Assembly (NCBI GenBank): GCA_026692885.1
Contig: JAPLNJ010000345.1
Location: 1-11,924 of the forward strand
DNA: 11,924 nucleotides
Direction of reading: 5' to 3'
From: Planctomycetota bacterium
GTDB taxonomy: Bacteria; Planctomycetota; Planctomycetia; Pirellulales; Pirellulaceae
Part shown: one piece after another, positions 6,384 through 11,924 of the stretch
Numbering within the stretch: position 1 is the first letter of the stretch
Layout: every line of letters starts with the position of its first letter
The notes under the pieces: model-generated
What the model was told of the DNA's origin: nothing
Seen by the model: the letters and a program-made list of their open reading frames with translations, nothing else
Databases searched by the model: none
Position numbers and translations under genes: made by a program

Positions 6384-6410
6384 ATTCGTTAAGCTACCGG
6401 GCTTACGAAT
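6384..6410 (+). terminator. Hairpin at the end of the ECF operon (weak terminator candidate)
   Basis: Two bases after the stop codon, 6384-6394 pairs with 6401-6410 with one bulged T and a six-base loop. No T-run follows, so it is not a standard intrinsic terminator. It could protect the mRNA 3' end or mark a Rho-dependent end. Confidence 0.4.
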
Positions 6411-6453
6411 CAATTGTGTGTCGGGAAGATCCGGCTGAAAAGGAGTCTGCGAC

Positions 6454-7203
6454 GTGTTAGTGGCTACATCCACGGAATGTTTTCGGAACCTGCCTCTACA
6501 CGAGGCCATCGATCGAATCATCGATCTGGAATACACCAGCATCGAGATTGATATTCACGAGCAGGGGCAACACCTCAAACCTTCAGAAGTCGCGGCGGAC
6601 GTGGAGTCGGCCATCGACATCTGCCGCAAGACGCGCCGCGCCGATGTGGTGTCGTACAGCATTCAGATTGACGCTCAAGGCGAAGAGCACTACCGCCAAT
6701 TCGCGGCGTGCTGCAAGCTGGCCAAAGCCACGAAAGTGGTGACGCTCACGATTCCATCAGCGGAATTGGGCACGCCTTTCAATGAAGAGGTCGAGCACCT
6801 GCGCAAACTGGTCGCCTTGGCCAAGTTCGAGGGCATCCGACTGGGCCTGAAAACCCAGGTCGGCCGACTGTCCGAGGACCCGAGCACGGTGGTGGTTTTG
6901 TGCGACAATGTGGACGGCTTAGGCGTGACGCTCGACCCCAGCCACTACATCTGCAATCCGCATGGCCCCAGGAATTACCAATCGCTGATGAAGTACACCT
7001 ACCATGTCCACCTGCGTGACACGAGCAAGACGAAGCTGCAGGTGCGCATCGGCCAAGGCGAAATCGAATATGGCCGGCTGATCACCTTGCTGAGCAAGGT
7101 GGACTATGACCGCGCGCTGAGCGTCCATCTCGATGAAATCGAGGGCGTGGACCACCTGGGGGAAATGCGGAAGATGCGGTTGCTGCTAGAGAGTTTGCTC
7201 TGA
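6454..7203 (+). CDS. Sugar phosphate isomerase/epimerase-like TIM-barrel protein
   Basis: A 249-residue protein of the xylose isomerase-like / AP endonuclease 2 TIM-barrel superfamily, whose members isomerise or epimerise sugars or related keto compounds using a divalent metal. The start is GTG at 6454 with AGGAG eight bases upstream. Visible signature segments are SIEIDIHEQ (29-37), GVTLDPSHYICNP (157-169), YHVHLRDTSKTKLQVRIGQGEIEY (183-206) and SVHLDEIEG (223-231). Candidate metal or substrate residues are Asp161, His164, His184 or His186, Glu203, and Asp227 or Glu228. At the strand that usually supplies a glutamate (LGLKTQVGRL, about 130-139) there is Lys/Thr instead, so the metal site may be altered. 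Substrate is unknown. It follows the sigma operon after 71 bases, in the same direction, but need not be cotranscribed. Confidence 0.82.
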   Translation: MLVATSTECFRNLPLHEAIDRIIDLEYTSIEIDIHEQGQHLKPSEVAADVESAIDICRKTRRADVVSYSIQIDAQGEEHYRQFAACCKLAKATKVVTLTIPSAELGTPFNEEVEHLRKLVALAKFEGIRLGLKTQVGRLSEDPSTVVVLCDNVDGLGVTLDPSHYICNPHGPRNYQSLMKYTYHVHLRDTSKTKLQVRIGQGEIEYGRLITLLSKVDYDRALSVHLDEIEGVDHLGEMRKMRLLLESLL

Positions 7204-7233
7204 CCTGCTAGTTACCTCTGACCTGCTAGTTAC
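7198..7233. repeat. Perfect 18-bp tandem duplication over convergent stop codons
   Basis: Bases 7198-7215 (CTCTGACCTGCTAGTTAC) are repeated exactly at 7216-7233. Each unit contains a TGA used by the plus-strand isomerase-like gene (7201-7203) and the complement of TAA used by the minus-strand unknown gene (7230-7232). The duplication therefore moved the two gene ends apart by 18 bases without changing either protein. Confidence 0.9.
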
Positions 7234-7973
7234 GTCGTCAAGGGAATCTCCGACGCCGCAAAACGCCGGTAACAATTCCAGGCGGTTTCTTGGTCGCCGT
7301 CGCGGGCGACAAACAAGCCCTGCAGGCGTCCGCGACGAATCACTCCTTTTTCCAGACGCTCGTCGAACAATCGAAAGCTGGAAAAGTAGCCACCCGCTCC
7401 CTGCGGCGGCGCGGCCAGCACAGCGCCGGCGAAATCGCTGGGGTGAATCATCTCCACGAAACTGCAGCCGACGTCCGCGGGTCGGTAAAGCAACACGGCC
7501 GGTTGCCGCGTCGGATAACTTGCCAAGGGTTCGTCCGGAAAGGTGATTCGCTCGAACTGCGGTTTGTCGGCAGCGACCAGCCGCCAGACGGTTCCTTGGG
7601 GAACCTCGCTTCCGATGGTCAGGCCAGGGTCGGTATCCAGCAGGTCGGTCTGGACCGAGATGATCAGTTCCAGGCCCACTGCCGCCAAGTCTGCCTGGTC
7701 AATGCACCGCCAGCAGAGTTGTGGTCCGACCTCGCGCTGCGGCCAGGGGGCGTAGCAGGCAATCAAATCGTTGCCGCGCACGTAACTGTCGAGCAGTCGT
7801 TCGTCTCGATCCAAGGCGGCCACGCTGGCTCGCACCTGGAGAATTCTCGCCCCTTCCATCAGCCGGTCGCCGAAGCGCAGCTCGAACACGCCCTGCGCCA
7901 GCCGCAACTGGTTCAGTTTCGCGGACAGCGGTTCGATGCTCAGGCGGGCAGTATTTCCTTCCGTTCGCCACAT
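7230..7973 (-). CDS. Conserved-looking protein of unknown function
   Basis: A soluble-looking 247-residue protein that I do not recognise. It has no signal peptide or membrane helix. It is a mixed alpha/beta-type sequence with a moderately tryptophan- and cysteine-containing centre (YAPWPQREVGPQLCWRC at about 74-90) and a basic C-terminal segment (GVIRRGRLQGLFVARDGDQE). Composition and codon use resemble the neighbours, so it is likely a real gene. I prefer the ATG at 7973, preceded by GAGTGG at about five bases. The GTG at 7991 would add six residues and lies just after a GGGGG run. The upstream leader carries a strong promoter candidate and a terminator-like hairpin. It converges on the isomerase-like gene. 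The function cannot be assigned from context. Confidence 0.7.
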   Translation of the reverse strand: MWRTEGNTARLSIEPLSAKLNQLRLAQGVFELRFGDRLMEGARILQVRASVAALDRDERLLDSYVRGNDLIACYAPWPQREVGPQLCWRCIDQADLAAVGLELIISVQTDLLDTDPGLTIGSEVPQGTVWRLVAADKPQFERITFPDEPLASYPTRQPAVLLYRPADVGCSFVEMIHPSDFAGAVLAAPPQGAGGYFSSFRLFDERLEKGVIRRGRLQGLFVARDGDQETAWNCYRRFAASEIPLTT

Positions 7974-8003
7974 AATCGCCACTCGTCGCACTGCCCCCGC
8001 AAC

Positions 8004-8038
8004 AAAAAACGCCGAACGCGAAGGGCTGCGAGTCGGCG
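8004..8038 (-). terminator. Intrinsic-terminator-like hairpin, possible attenuator
   Basis: On the minus strand CGCCGA (8038-8033) pairs with TCGGCG (8015-8010), with a further CGC/GCG inner pair, and is followed by six T residues (8009-8004). It could end the lipoprotein transcript arriving from 8160. It also lies between a promoter candidate (8073-8100) and the start of the next gene, so it may work as an attenuator. CCCCGC before the stem can instead pair with GCGGGG just after the T-run. Confidence 0.55.
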
Positions 8039-8072
8039 GGGCCGGAACAGAGCAGAGGCCAAACTGCGGTTG

Positions 8073-8100
8073 ATGATAGCAGGATCCGCGTCCTTGTCCA
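8073..8100 (-). promoter_or_regulatory. Sigma70-like promoter upstream of the unknown gene
   Basis: Read on the minus strand, TGGACA (8100-8095, five of six to TTGACA), a 16-bp spacer and TATCAT (8078-8073, five of six to TATAAT) form the best housekeeping-type promoter seen in the window. Transcription would start near 8066, giving a leader of roughly 90 bases before the ATG at 7973. Confidence 0.5.
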
Positions 8101-8159
8101 CAACTTCTTTGCGAAAAGGTCTACCCGCGTCGAGAAGCCGGACAGAGCCCTTGGCTGCG

Positions 8160-8828
8160 TCAAAACCCCTGCAGGACCGCATCTTTGGCGAAGTCCTCTT
8201 GGACCGGGTAGGGGAAGAAGTAGCGAGCCACGTGTTGGGCGAGGATTTCGACGAACAACGTGCGGAACTTGGCCTCACTCATTTCTGTCGAGTGCCGCGC
8301 GCCATTCTGGGGGAAGCTGAAATCCGGGAGATTTCGGCGGAAAGCGACCTTGCCATTGTCGCTCATGTCATACACCGTCACGGTGACATCCGCCTGTCCT
8401 CTGTAGAGCGTGGACCCTTCGTGCAAGCTGAATCGCGATAAATCGATGGCCAGCACCATGTCGGCATGGACCCCGCGTCCGATCTCGCGATAGTCGAGTT
8501 GGTTCCAATCGTTGCTGTCGATCCAATTGGCCACCTCATCCTGGGGCAAGACCTTGATATTCTTGCCTTTAAGGGTCAGCAGCATGCCCACCGAGCGTTC
8601 CAGCATGCCGGGCGCCGAACTCGGTCCCGTCGACGATGAATTCGACACGCAGACGATCGCGACCTTCTTCTTCTGTAGTCCGTTGTATTCTGCGTCGATA
8701 TTGTCGCCGCCGTTGACGTAGTACATGATGGTCGAAAACAAGCTGGCGCAACCGGACTGCGTGATCGCCAACCAGGCAAAGACCACGACCACGAGGAAGC
8801 GACGCAACGGGAGGCGCAGGTTAGACAT
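8160..8828 (-). CDS. Putative lipoprotein, conserved-looking, unknown function
   Basis: A 222-residue exported protein. The N-terminus has arginines (LRLPLRR), a hydrophobic core (FLVVVVFAWLAI) and then TQSGCASL, which puts a lipidated cysteine at Cys27. The -3 residue is Gln rather than the usual Leu, so the lipobox is imperfect. The mature part begins with a small hydrophobic patch (LFSTIMYYVNGGDNIDAEYNG). It then forms an alpha/beta domain (KKKVAIVCVSNSSSTGPSS, GKNIKVLPQDEVANWIDSND, ADMVLAIDLSRFSL, ADVTVTVYDM). Its layout recalls lipoproteins that assemble or probe the envelope, but I cannot name a family. GAGGA lies about eight bases before the ATG. It follows the DUF2752 gene by 18 bases in the same direction, so the two are likely cotranscribed. 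Confidence 0.8.
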   Translation of the reverse strand: MSNLRLPLRRFLVVVVFAWLAITQSGCASLFSTIMYYVNGGDNIDAEYNGLQKKKVAIVCVSNSSSTGPSSAPGMLERSVGMLLTLKGKNIKVLPQDEVANWIDSNDWNQLDYREIGRGVHADMVLAIDLSRFSLHEGSTLYRGQADVTVTVYDMSDNGKVAFRRNLPDFSFPQNGARHSTEMSEAKFRTLFVEILAQHVARYFFPYPVQEDFAKDAVLQGF

Positions 8829-8846
8829 ATTGACATCCTCGGAGGA

Positions 8847-9281
8847 TCAAACCCCGACACACAGATGGATTATCCAATCGATCAGCATCACGAGGGTCAA
8901 CACCAGCCCAAAGACCAGCGCGGATCGCTCCTCGATCGGCCGCCACCACCACCGACCTCTTAGTCCCGAGACCAGCGCCCAGGGAGCCAGTCCCAAGGCG
9001 GCACAGCCCAGCACCAGTCCCCCGGCATTGGCCAACAACGCCCGGATCGCGTGGCCTCGCACCAAATGCGACCAGGACGTGGTCATGCCGCACGAGGGGC
9101 ATCGCAGACCTGTCCACAGCCAAAAGGTGCAAGGCGGCAAGCCCAGCCTTTGGTGCGTCCCGAAGCCACGCGGATCCGGTTCGAGCAGGGCCGCGACAAT
9201 CAGCAGCGACAACAATCCGCCGCCCAACGCGACCAGTACGACCCGCTGGGGCCAAGGGAGTTTCTTCGTCGGATGCGGCAT
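8847..9281 (-). CDS. DUF2752 family integral membrane protein
   Basis: A 144-residue membrane protein of the DUF2752 type. The family hallmark is visible as LGLPPCTF (46-53) followed by TGLRCPSCGMTTS (57-69), with Cys51, Cys61 and Cys64 as possible metal or redox ligands. A first membrane helix lies at about 13-32 (VVLVALGGGLLSLLIVAALL), a second at about 87-107, and a third at about 121-142. The family's biochemical role is not known to me. The start is taken as ATG 9281 because the upstream alternatives (GTG 9293, TTG 9308) are weaker codons without a better ribosome-binding site. A lipoprotein gene follows after 18 bases. Nothing in the sequence indicates regulation. Confidence 0.8.
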   Translation of the reverse strand: MPHPTKKLPWPQRVVLVALGGGLLSLLIVAALLEPDPRGFGTHQRLGLPPCTFWLWTGLRCPSCGMTTSWSHLVRGHAIRALLANAGGLVLGCAALGLAPWALVSGLRGRWWWRPIEERSALVFGLVLTLVMLIDWIIHLCVGV

Positions 9282-9675
9282 TCGCCAGTTCACCGGTTTC
9301 AGACCCAAGGGTTGCGAAGCATAACGGCGGCAGGGCCAGCCTGCAAGACCGATCTCCAGCGACAGCGATCTCGCGATCTTCTGCCCGCGATTTTGCCCGC
9401 GGAGGCACCGGTACTGCTAAAGCAAATTTATGGGTGAGCTATTCTGGTCCGGCCGCGCTTGCCGCCCCGTCCAGTCCAACAGATGCAGGTACAGGCCGCC
9501 AGATCCCTTCCCCGCATTGACGAGTATACCACTGAGCGGTACACTTTCACCAAGCAGCGAGATTCCTGCCGTCGATAAAGCGTATCGAGTGACGTGATGG
9601 CGAGTTGCTCGGTGCAGAGCCAACCGTGGGTGAACAAGCTGTGCGAACCGTGCGCGCAGCACACCGCTTCACACT
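9282..9675. other. Gene-free stretch with a possible decayed repeat (about 9417-9662)
   Basis: About 394 bases lie between the DUF2752 and fucosidase genes. Minus-strand frames at about 9417-9664 are open for roughly 80 codons and read like a fragment (LVNAGKGSGGLYLHLLDWTG in one frame). Two overlapping frames are open at once, there is no ribosome-binding site, and the sequence does not resemble a folded protein. I consider it intergenic sequence, possibly part of a dispersed repeat. No terminator or clear promoter was found. Confidence 0.35.
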
Positions 9676-11664
9676 CTACGGAGCGAGCGTGACGCTCTTC
9701 AGCCCGATGACTTTCCAGGCCGGCTCGGCAGCCGGTTTGACGGCGAGGACATAGGTGCCGGGTTTCTCGAACGAGAGCTTGCCTAGCGAATCGGTCCGAT
9801 AGGTCGACCAGGACTGGGTCGGCTTCGACGTTCCGAGAAGCTTCTGGCCGCCCACTTCGATGATGAACTGACTGCCCTCGGCGCCCGGCTGGCAGGAATA
9901 AGTGACCGCCACGTCGTAAGCACCCGCTTTGGCGATCCGGATGTTCCAGGAGATGAAGTCCAGTGGGTTGGCCCAGAAACCGATCTGGTCCTTCTCCCCG
10001 CCGCTCTCATACTGGGGCGACATGCCGTGAATCTCGGCAGCGGCGGCAGGCAGGCAGAGCTTGCCGTCGGCGGCCGGACCGATCGGCGGCGCGGGTGGCA
10101 GCGGCGCCGGCTTCAGGTCGCCACCGCAAACCTTCAGGGCGAAGGCATGTTTGCACGGCTTTTGACCAGGCAAGGTGACGACCAAGCTATCCTCCGTTTG
10201 CGACCAGGTAAGCTTGTCCGGGTGGCCTAACAGGGCCACCGCGGTGATCCGCCCGGCGGACGCGGCCAGGCTGTGGATCACCAGCTTGCCGCTTTCCGGC
10301 CAGCCCAGGGCGATGGCGTAGAGCGTGTCGCCCTTGGTCGTGAAGCGAATATCCTTGGCGGTGTAGCGAAGGTTGCCCTCGTTGAACATGCCGCCTTGAA
10401 TCTTGCCGGCGCCTTCGCCGAAGATCTTCCACGGCCGCGTACCGAAGATGGCCTCGCCGTTGATCGGCATCCACTGAGCCATTTCGTCGAGGATCTGCAG
10501 TTCATCGTCGTCGAGCGTTCCGTCCGGCCGGGGTGGGAAGTTCAGCAGCAGATTGCCGTTCTTGCTGACGATGTCGGCCAACATCTGGATGACTGTCGCG
10601 GCCGACTTATAGCCGTGGCTCTTTGCCAGGTTCACGTCGTAGTACCAGCCGCCCACGCAGGTGTCGGTCTGCCACGGTTCCGCGCGGATGTCGTTCATCA
10701 CGCCCCGTTCGAGGTCCTGGACCCACTTCCCTTGCGAATCTTGCTTGCAGTTGTAGACGGCTTCCACGCGCCCGGCATGCTGCTGGGCGCTGTCGTTGTA
10801 GTAGTGAGCCAGGAGTTTCCGCCCGAACTCTTCGGGGTAAGGCAAGGGGCTGTCGGAATACAGCAGGTCGGGGTGATAGCGGTCGATCATGTCCTTGATG
10901 CGGTCGAACCAGGCCCGCTTGACGTGGGTCGGCGCATGCGGACAGTAGTACTGCTCCTTGGGCTGTTCGTTGCCGGACCAATACAGATCGGCATACCGCG
11001 GATCCGTGCCGTCGTACGGGATGCCAGCCAGGGGACCTTTCTTATCGGATTCTTTGGCCGCACTGTAGAACCACCAACTCGCCGCCAGATGCTCGGTCAT
11101 GCCGAAATGCAGCCCTTGCTTCGTGGCGGCCTTCCGCCAATCGCCGGCAATGTCCCGCTGGGGACCCAGGTTGACGGAGTTCCATTTCTGGTGTGTCGAA
11201 TTCCAGCAATCGAAGTTGTCGTGGTGCTCGGCGATCATGCAGAAGTACTTCGCGCCGGCCTGCTTGTAGATCGCCATCAGGCGGTCGGGATCCCAGCGTT
11301 CGGCCTTCCACAGGGGAATGATGTCCTTGAAGCCGAACTTCGAGGGATGCCCGTAGTGCTTCAGGTGGTAGTTGTAATGTGCGCCGCCCTCCAGATACAG
11401 GTTCCGCGCGTACCAGTCGCCCTGCTGGGGCACCGACTCCGGTCCCCACACGGCCCAGATGCCCAGCTTGGCGTCGCGGAACCAGTCGGGACACCGATAC
11501 TGCTTCAGCGACGTCTCGGTTGGCTGGAACGGTCCGGGCGAGATTTCCATCTTCTGCGGCAGCGGCGGTGCCGGCGCCGAAGGCTCGGCAGCCAAGAGGC
11601 TGCCGGCCAGCAGTGTGCAGGTCAGGGTTTGCAGCACGATGCTCCAAGGTTCGTGACAAATCAT
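9676..11664 (-). CDS. Exported alpha-L-fucosidase, GH29, with C-terminal beta-rich domain
   Basis: A 662-residue secreted glycoside hydrolase of family GH29, which removes alpha-L-fucose from fucosylated glycans by a retaining mechanism. A Sec signal (SIVLQTLTCTLLAGSLLAA) should be cut near residue 26. The catalytic barrel covers about 50-410, with GAKYFCMIAEHHDNFDCWNS (137-156, the His-His pair and aromatic fucose-binding region), FGMTEH (187-192), and PDLLYSDSP (265-273), where Asp271 matches the family nucleophile. PWQTDTCVGGWYY and SKNGNLLLNFPPRPDG are further family segments. The acid/base is variable in GH29; Glu319 or Glu329 are candidates. A beta-sandwich follows (about 410-515), then a proline-rich linker (519-530) and a C-terminal carbohydrate-binding-like domain (about 540-662). 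AAGGA lies about nine bases before the ATG. It is apparently monocistronic. Confidence 0.93.
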   Translation of the reverse strand: MICHEPWSIVLQTLTCTLLAGSLLAAEPSAPAPPLPQKMEISPGPFQPTETSLKQYRCPDWFRDAKLGIWAVWGPESVPQQGDWYARNLYLEGGAHYNYHLKHYGHPSKFGFKDIIPLWKAERWDPDRLMAIYKQAGAKYFCMIAEHHDNFDCWNSTHQKWNSVNLGPQRDIAGDWRKAATKQGLHFGMTEHLAASWWFYSAAKESDKKGPLAGIPYDGTDPRYADLYWSGNEQPKEQYYCPHAPTHVKRAWFDRIKDMIDRYHPDLLYSDSPLPYPEEFGRKLLAHYYNDSAQQHAGRVEAVYNCKQDSQGKWVQDLERGVMNDIRAEPWQTDTCVGGWYYDVNLAKSHGYKSAATVIQMLADIVSKNGNLLLNFPPRPDGTLDDDELQILDEMAQWMPINGEAIFGTRPWKIFGEGAGKIQGGMFNEGNLRYTAKDIRFTTKGDTLYAIALGWPESGKLVIHSLAASAGRITAVALLGHPDKLTWSQTEDSLVVTLPGQKPCKHAFALKVCGGDLKPAPLPPAPPIGPAADGKLCLPAAAAEIHGMSPQYESGGEKDQIGFWANPLDFISWNIRIAKAGAYDVAVTYSCQPGAEGSQFIIEVGGQKLLGTSKPTQSWSTYRTDSLGKLSFEKPGTYVLAVKPAAEPAWKVIGLKSVTLAP

Positions 11665-11760
11665 CTTCTGATTTCCTTTCAGTTGCCTGGTGAATGCAAG
11701 GAGCTCATGGGTTTGTCGTTTAGGGCCGCCTGCAAAGGCAAGCCAACGATCAGACGTTCT

Positions 11761-11790
11761 CCCCTCGCCCTGGTACTCCGGGGCGAGGGG
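11761..11790. repeat. GC-rich tetraloop hairpin, probable dispersed intergenic repeat
   Basis: CCCCTCGCCC (11761-11770) pairs perfectly with GGGCGAGGGG (11781-11790). The inner bases TGG/CCG extend the stem to 13 pairs (one G-T) around a TACT loop. It is followed by CCGGGGGTGCGGGGC. This resembles the CCCTC...GAGGG-CCGGGGTGAGGGG intergenic repeats that I know from several GC-rich bacteria including planctomycetes. It lies about 100 bases upstream of the fucosidase start. The remainder of 11665-11924 shows no gene. Confidence 0.6.
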
Positions 11791-11924
11791 CCGGGGGTGC
11801 GGGGCGCAAGACTCGGGAGTCGGGTGTCAAACGGATGGTCCTGTTTTCGTTCCGCCCCCATCCGGGCTTGCCCCGGTGGAGCGAGGTTTCTGGACTACGC
11901 CACGGGTCCGCAACCGCCTCACTT

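Noticed and set aside
7198..7233. Tandem repeat considered as the start of a CRISPR-like array
   Set aside because: Only two units with no spacers; it is a simple tandem duplication.
7290..8441. Plus-strand open frame of 383 codons
   Set aside because: It spans two minus-strand genes and the gap between them, including the hairpin and promoter. Composition is arginine/glutamine-rich without any motif.
11042..11659. Minus-strand open frame of 205 codons overlapping the fucosidase
   Set aside because: Frame-shifted shadow of the GH29 reading frame, with no start signal.
11679..11861. Small minus-strand open frame containing LAPRTPGPSPRSTRARGE
   Set aside because: This is a translation of the dispersed GC hairpin repeat, not a protein.

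Overview
The window looks like chromosomal DNA of a planctomycete (Planctomycetota, probably near the Pirellulales/Rhodopirellula side). The grounds are high GC, membrane-anchored WD40 protein architecture, an ECF sigma/anti-sigma/exported-protein operon of a kind I associate with this phylum, a REP-associated tyrosine transposase (RAYT), a secreted GH29 fucosidase, and GC-rich hairpin repeats between genes. This is inferred from gene content; no rRNA or other marker is present.

Layout. (1) 1-2800 is an accessory, rearranged segment. On the minus strand lies the C-terminal remnant of a membrane-anchored WD40 protein, whose stop overlaps (ATGA) the start of a class 3 lipase. The WD40 gene is cut at its 5' side exactly at the left inverted repeat of a RAYT element (2027-2797). 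A third copy of the same end sequence sits at 6-27, so the WD40-lipase pair is bracketed by RAYT ends. (2) 2800-2857 is a perfect 14-bp stem hairpin touching the right end of that element. (3) 3053-3952 (minus) is a solitary beta-class DNA methyltransferase with an SPPY motif and no restriction gene next to it. (4) 4094-6382 (plus) is a tightly coupled operon: ECF sigma factor, membrane anti-sigma factor (4-nt overlap), exported proline-rich-tailed protein (11-nt overlap), then a hairpin. (5) 6454-7203 (plus) encodes a sugar phosphate isomerase/epimerase-like TIM barrel. It converges on an unrecognised 247-aa protein (7230-7973, minus) across an 18-bp tandem duplication that carries both stop codons. 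(6) A good sigma70-like promoter and a terminator-like hairpin lie just upstream of that unknown gene, suggesting leader control. (7) 8160-9281 (minus) is a two-gene unit: a DUF2752 membrane protein followed by a lipoprotein. (8) 9282-9675 holds no convincing gene. (9) 9676-11664 (minus) is an exported alpha-L-fucosidase (GH29) with a C-terminal beta-rich domain. Its upstream region contains a strong tetraloop hairpin that looks like a dispersed repeat.

How the parts work together. The sigma/anti-sigma/exported-protein unit is probably an envelope-signalling module. The fucosidase, and perhaps the isomerase-like protein, fit the sugar metabolism usual in planctomycetes that degrade fucose-containing polysaccharides. 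The WD40-lipase pair is the most unusual item. The WD40 piece has the layout of the C-terminal half of large STAND-NTPase or kinase receptors (membrane helix, alpha-helical linker, WD40), and a translationally coupled lipase would be a plausible effector. The surviving copy appears decapitated. No tRNA, rRNA or CRISPR array was seen.
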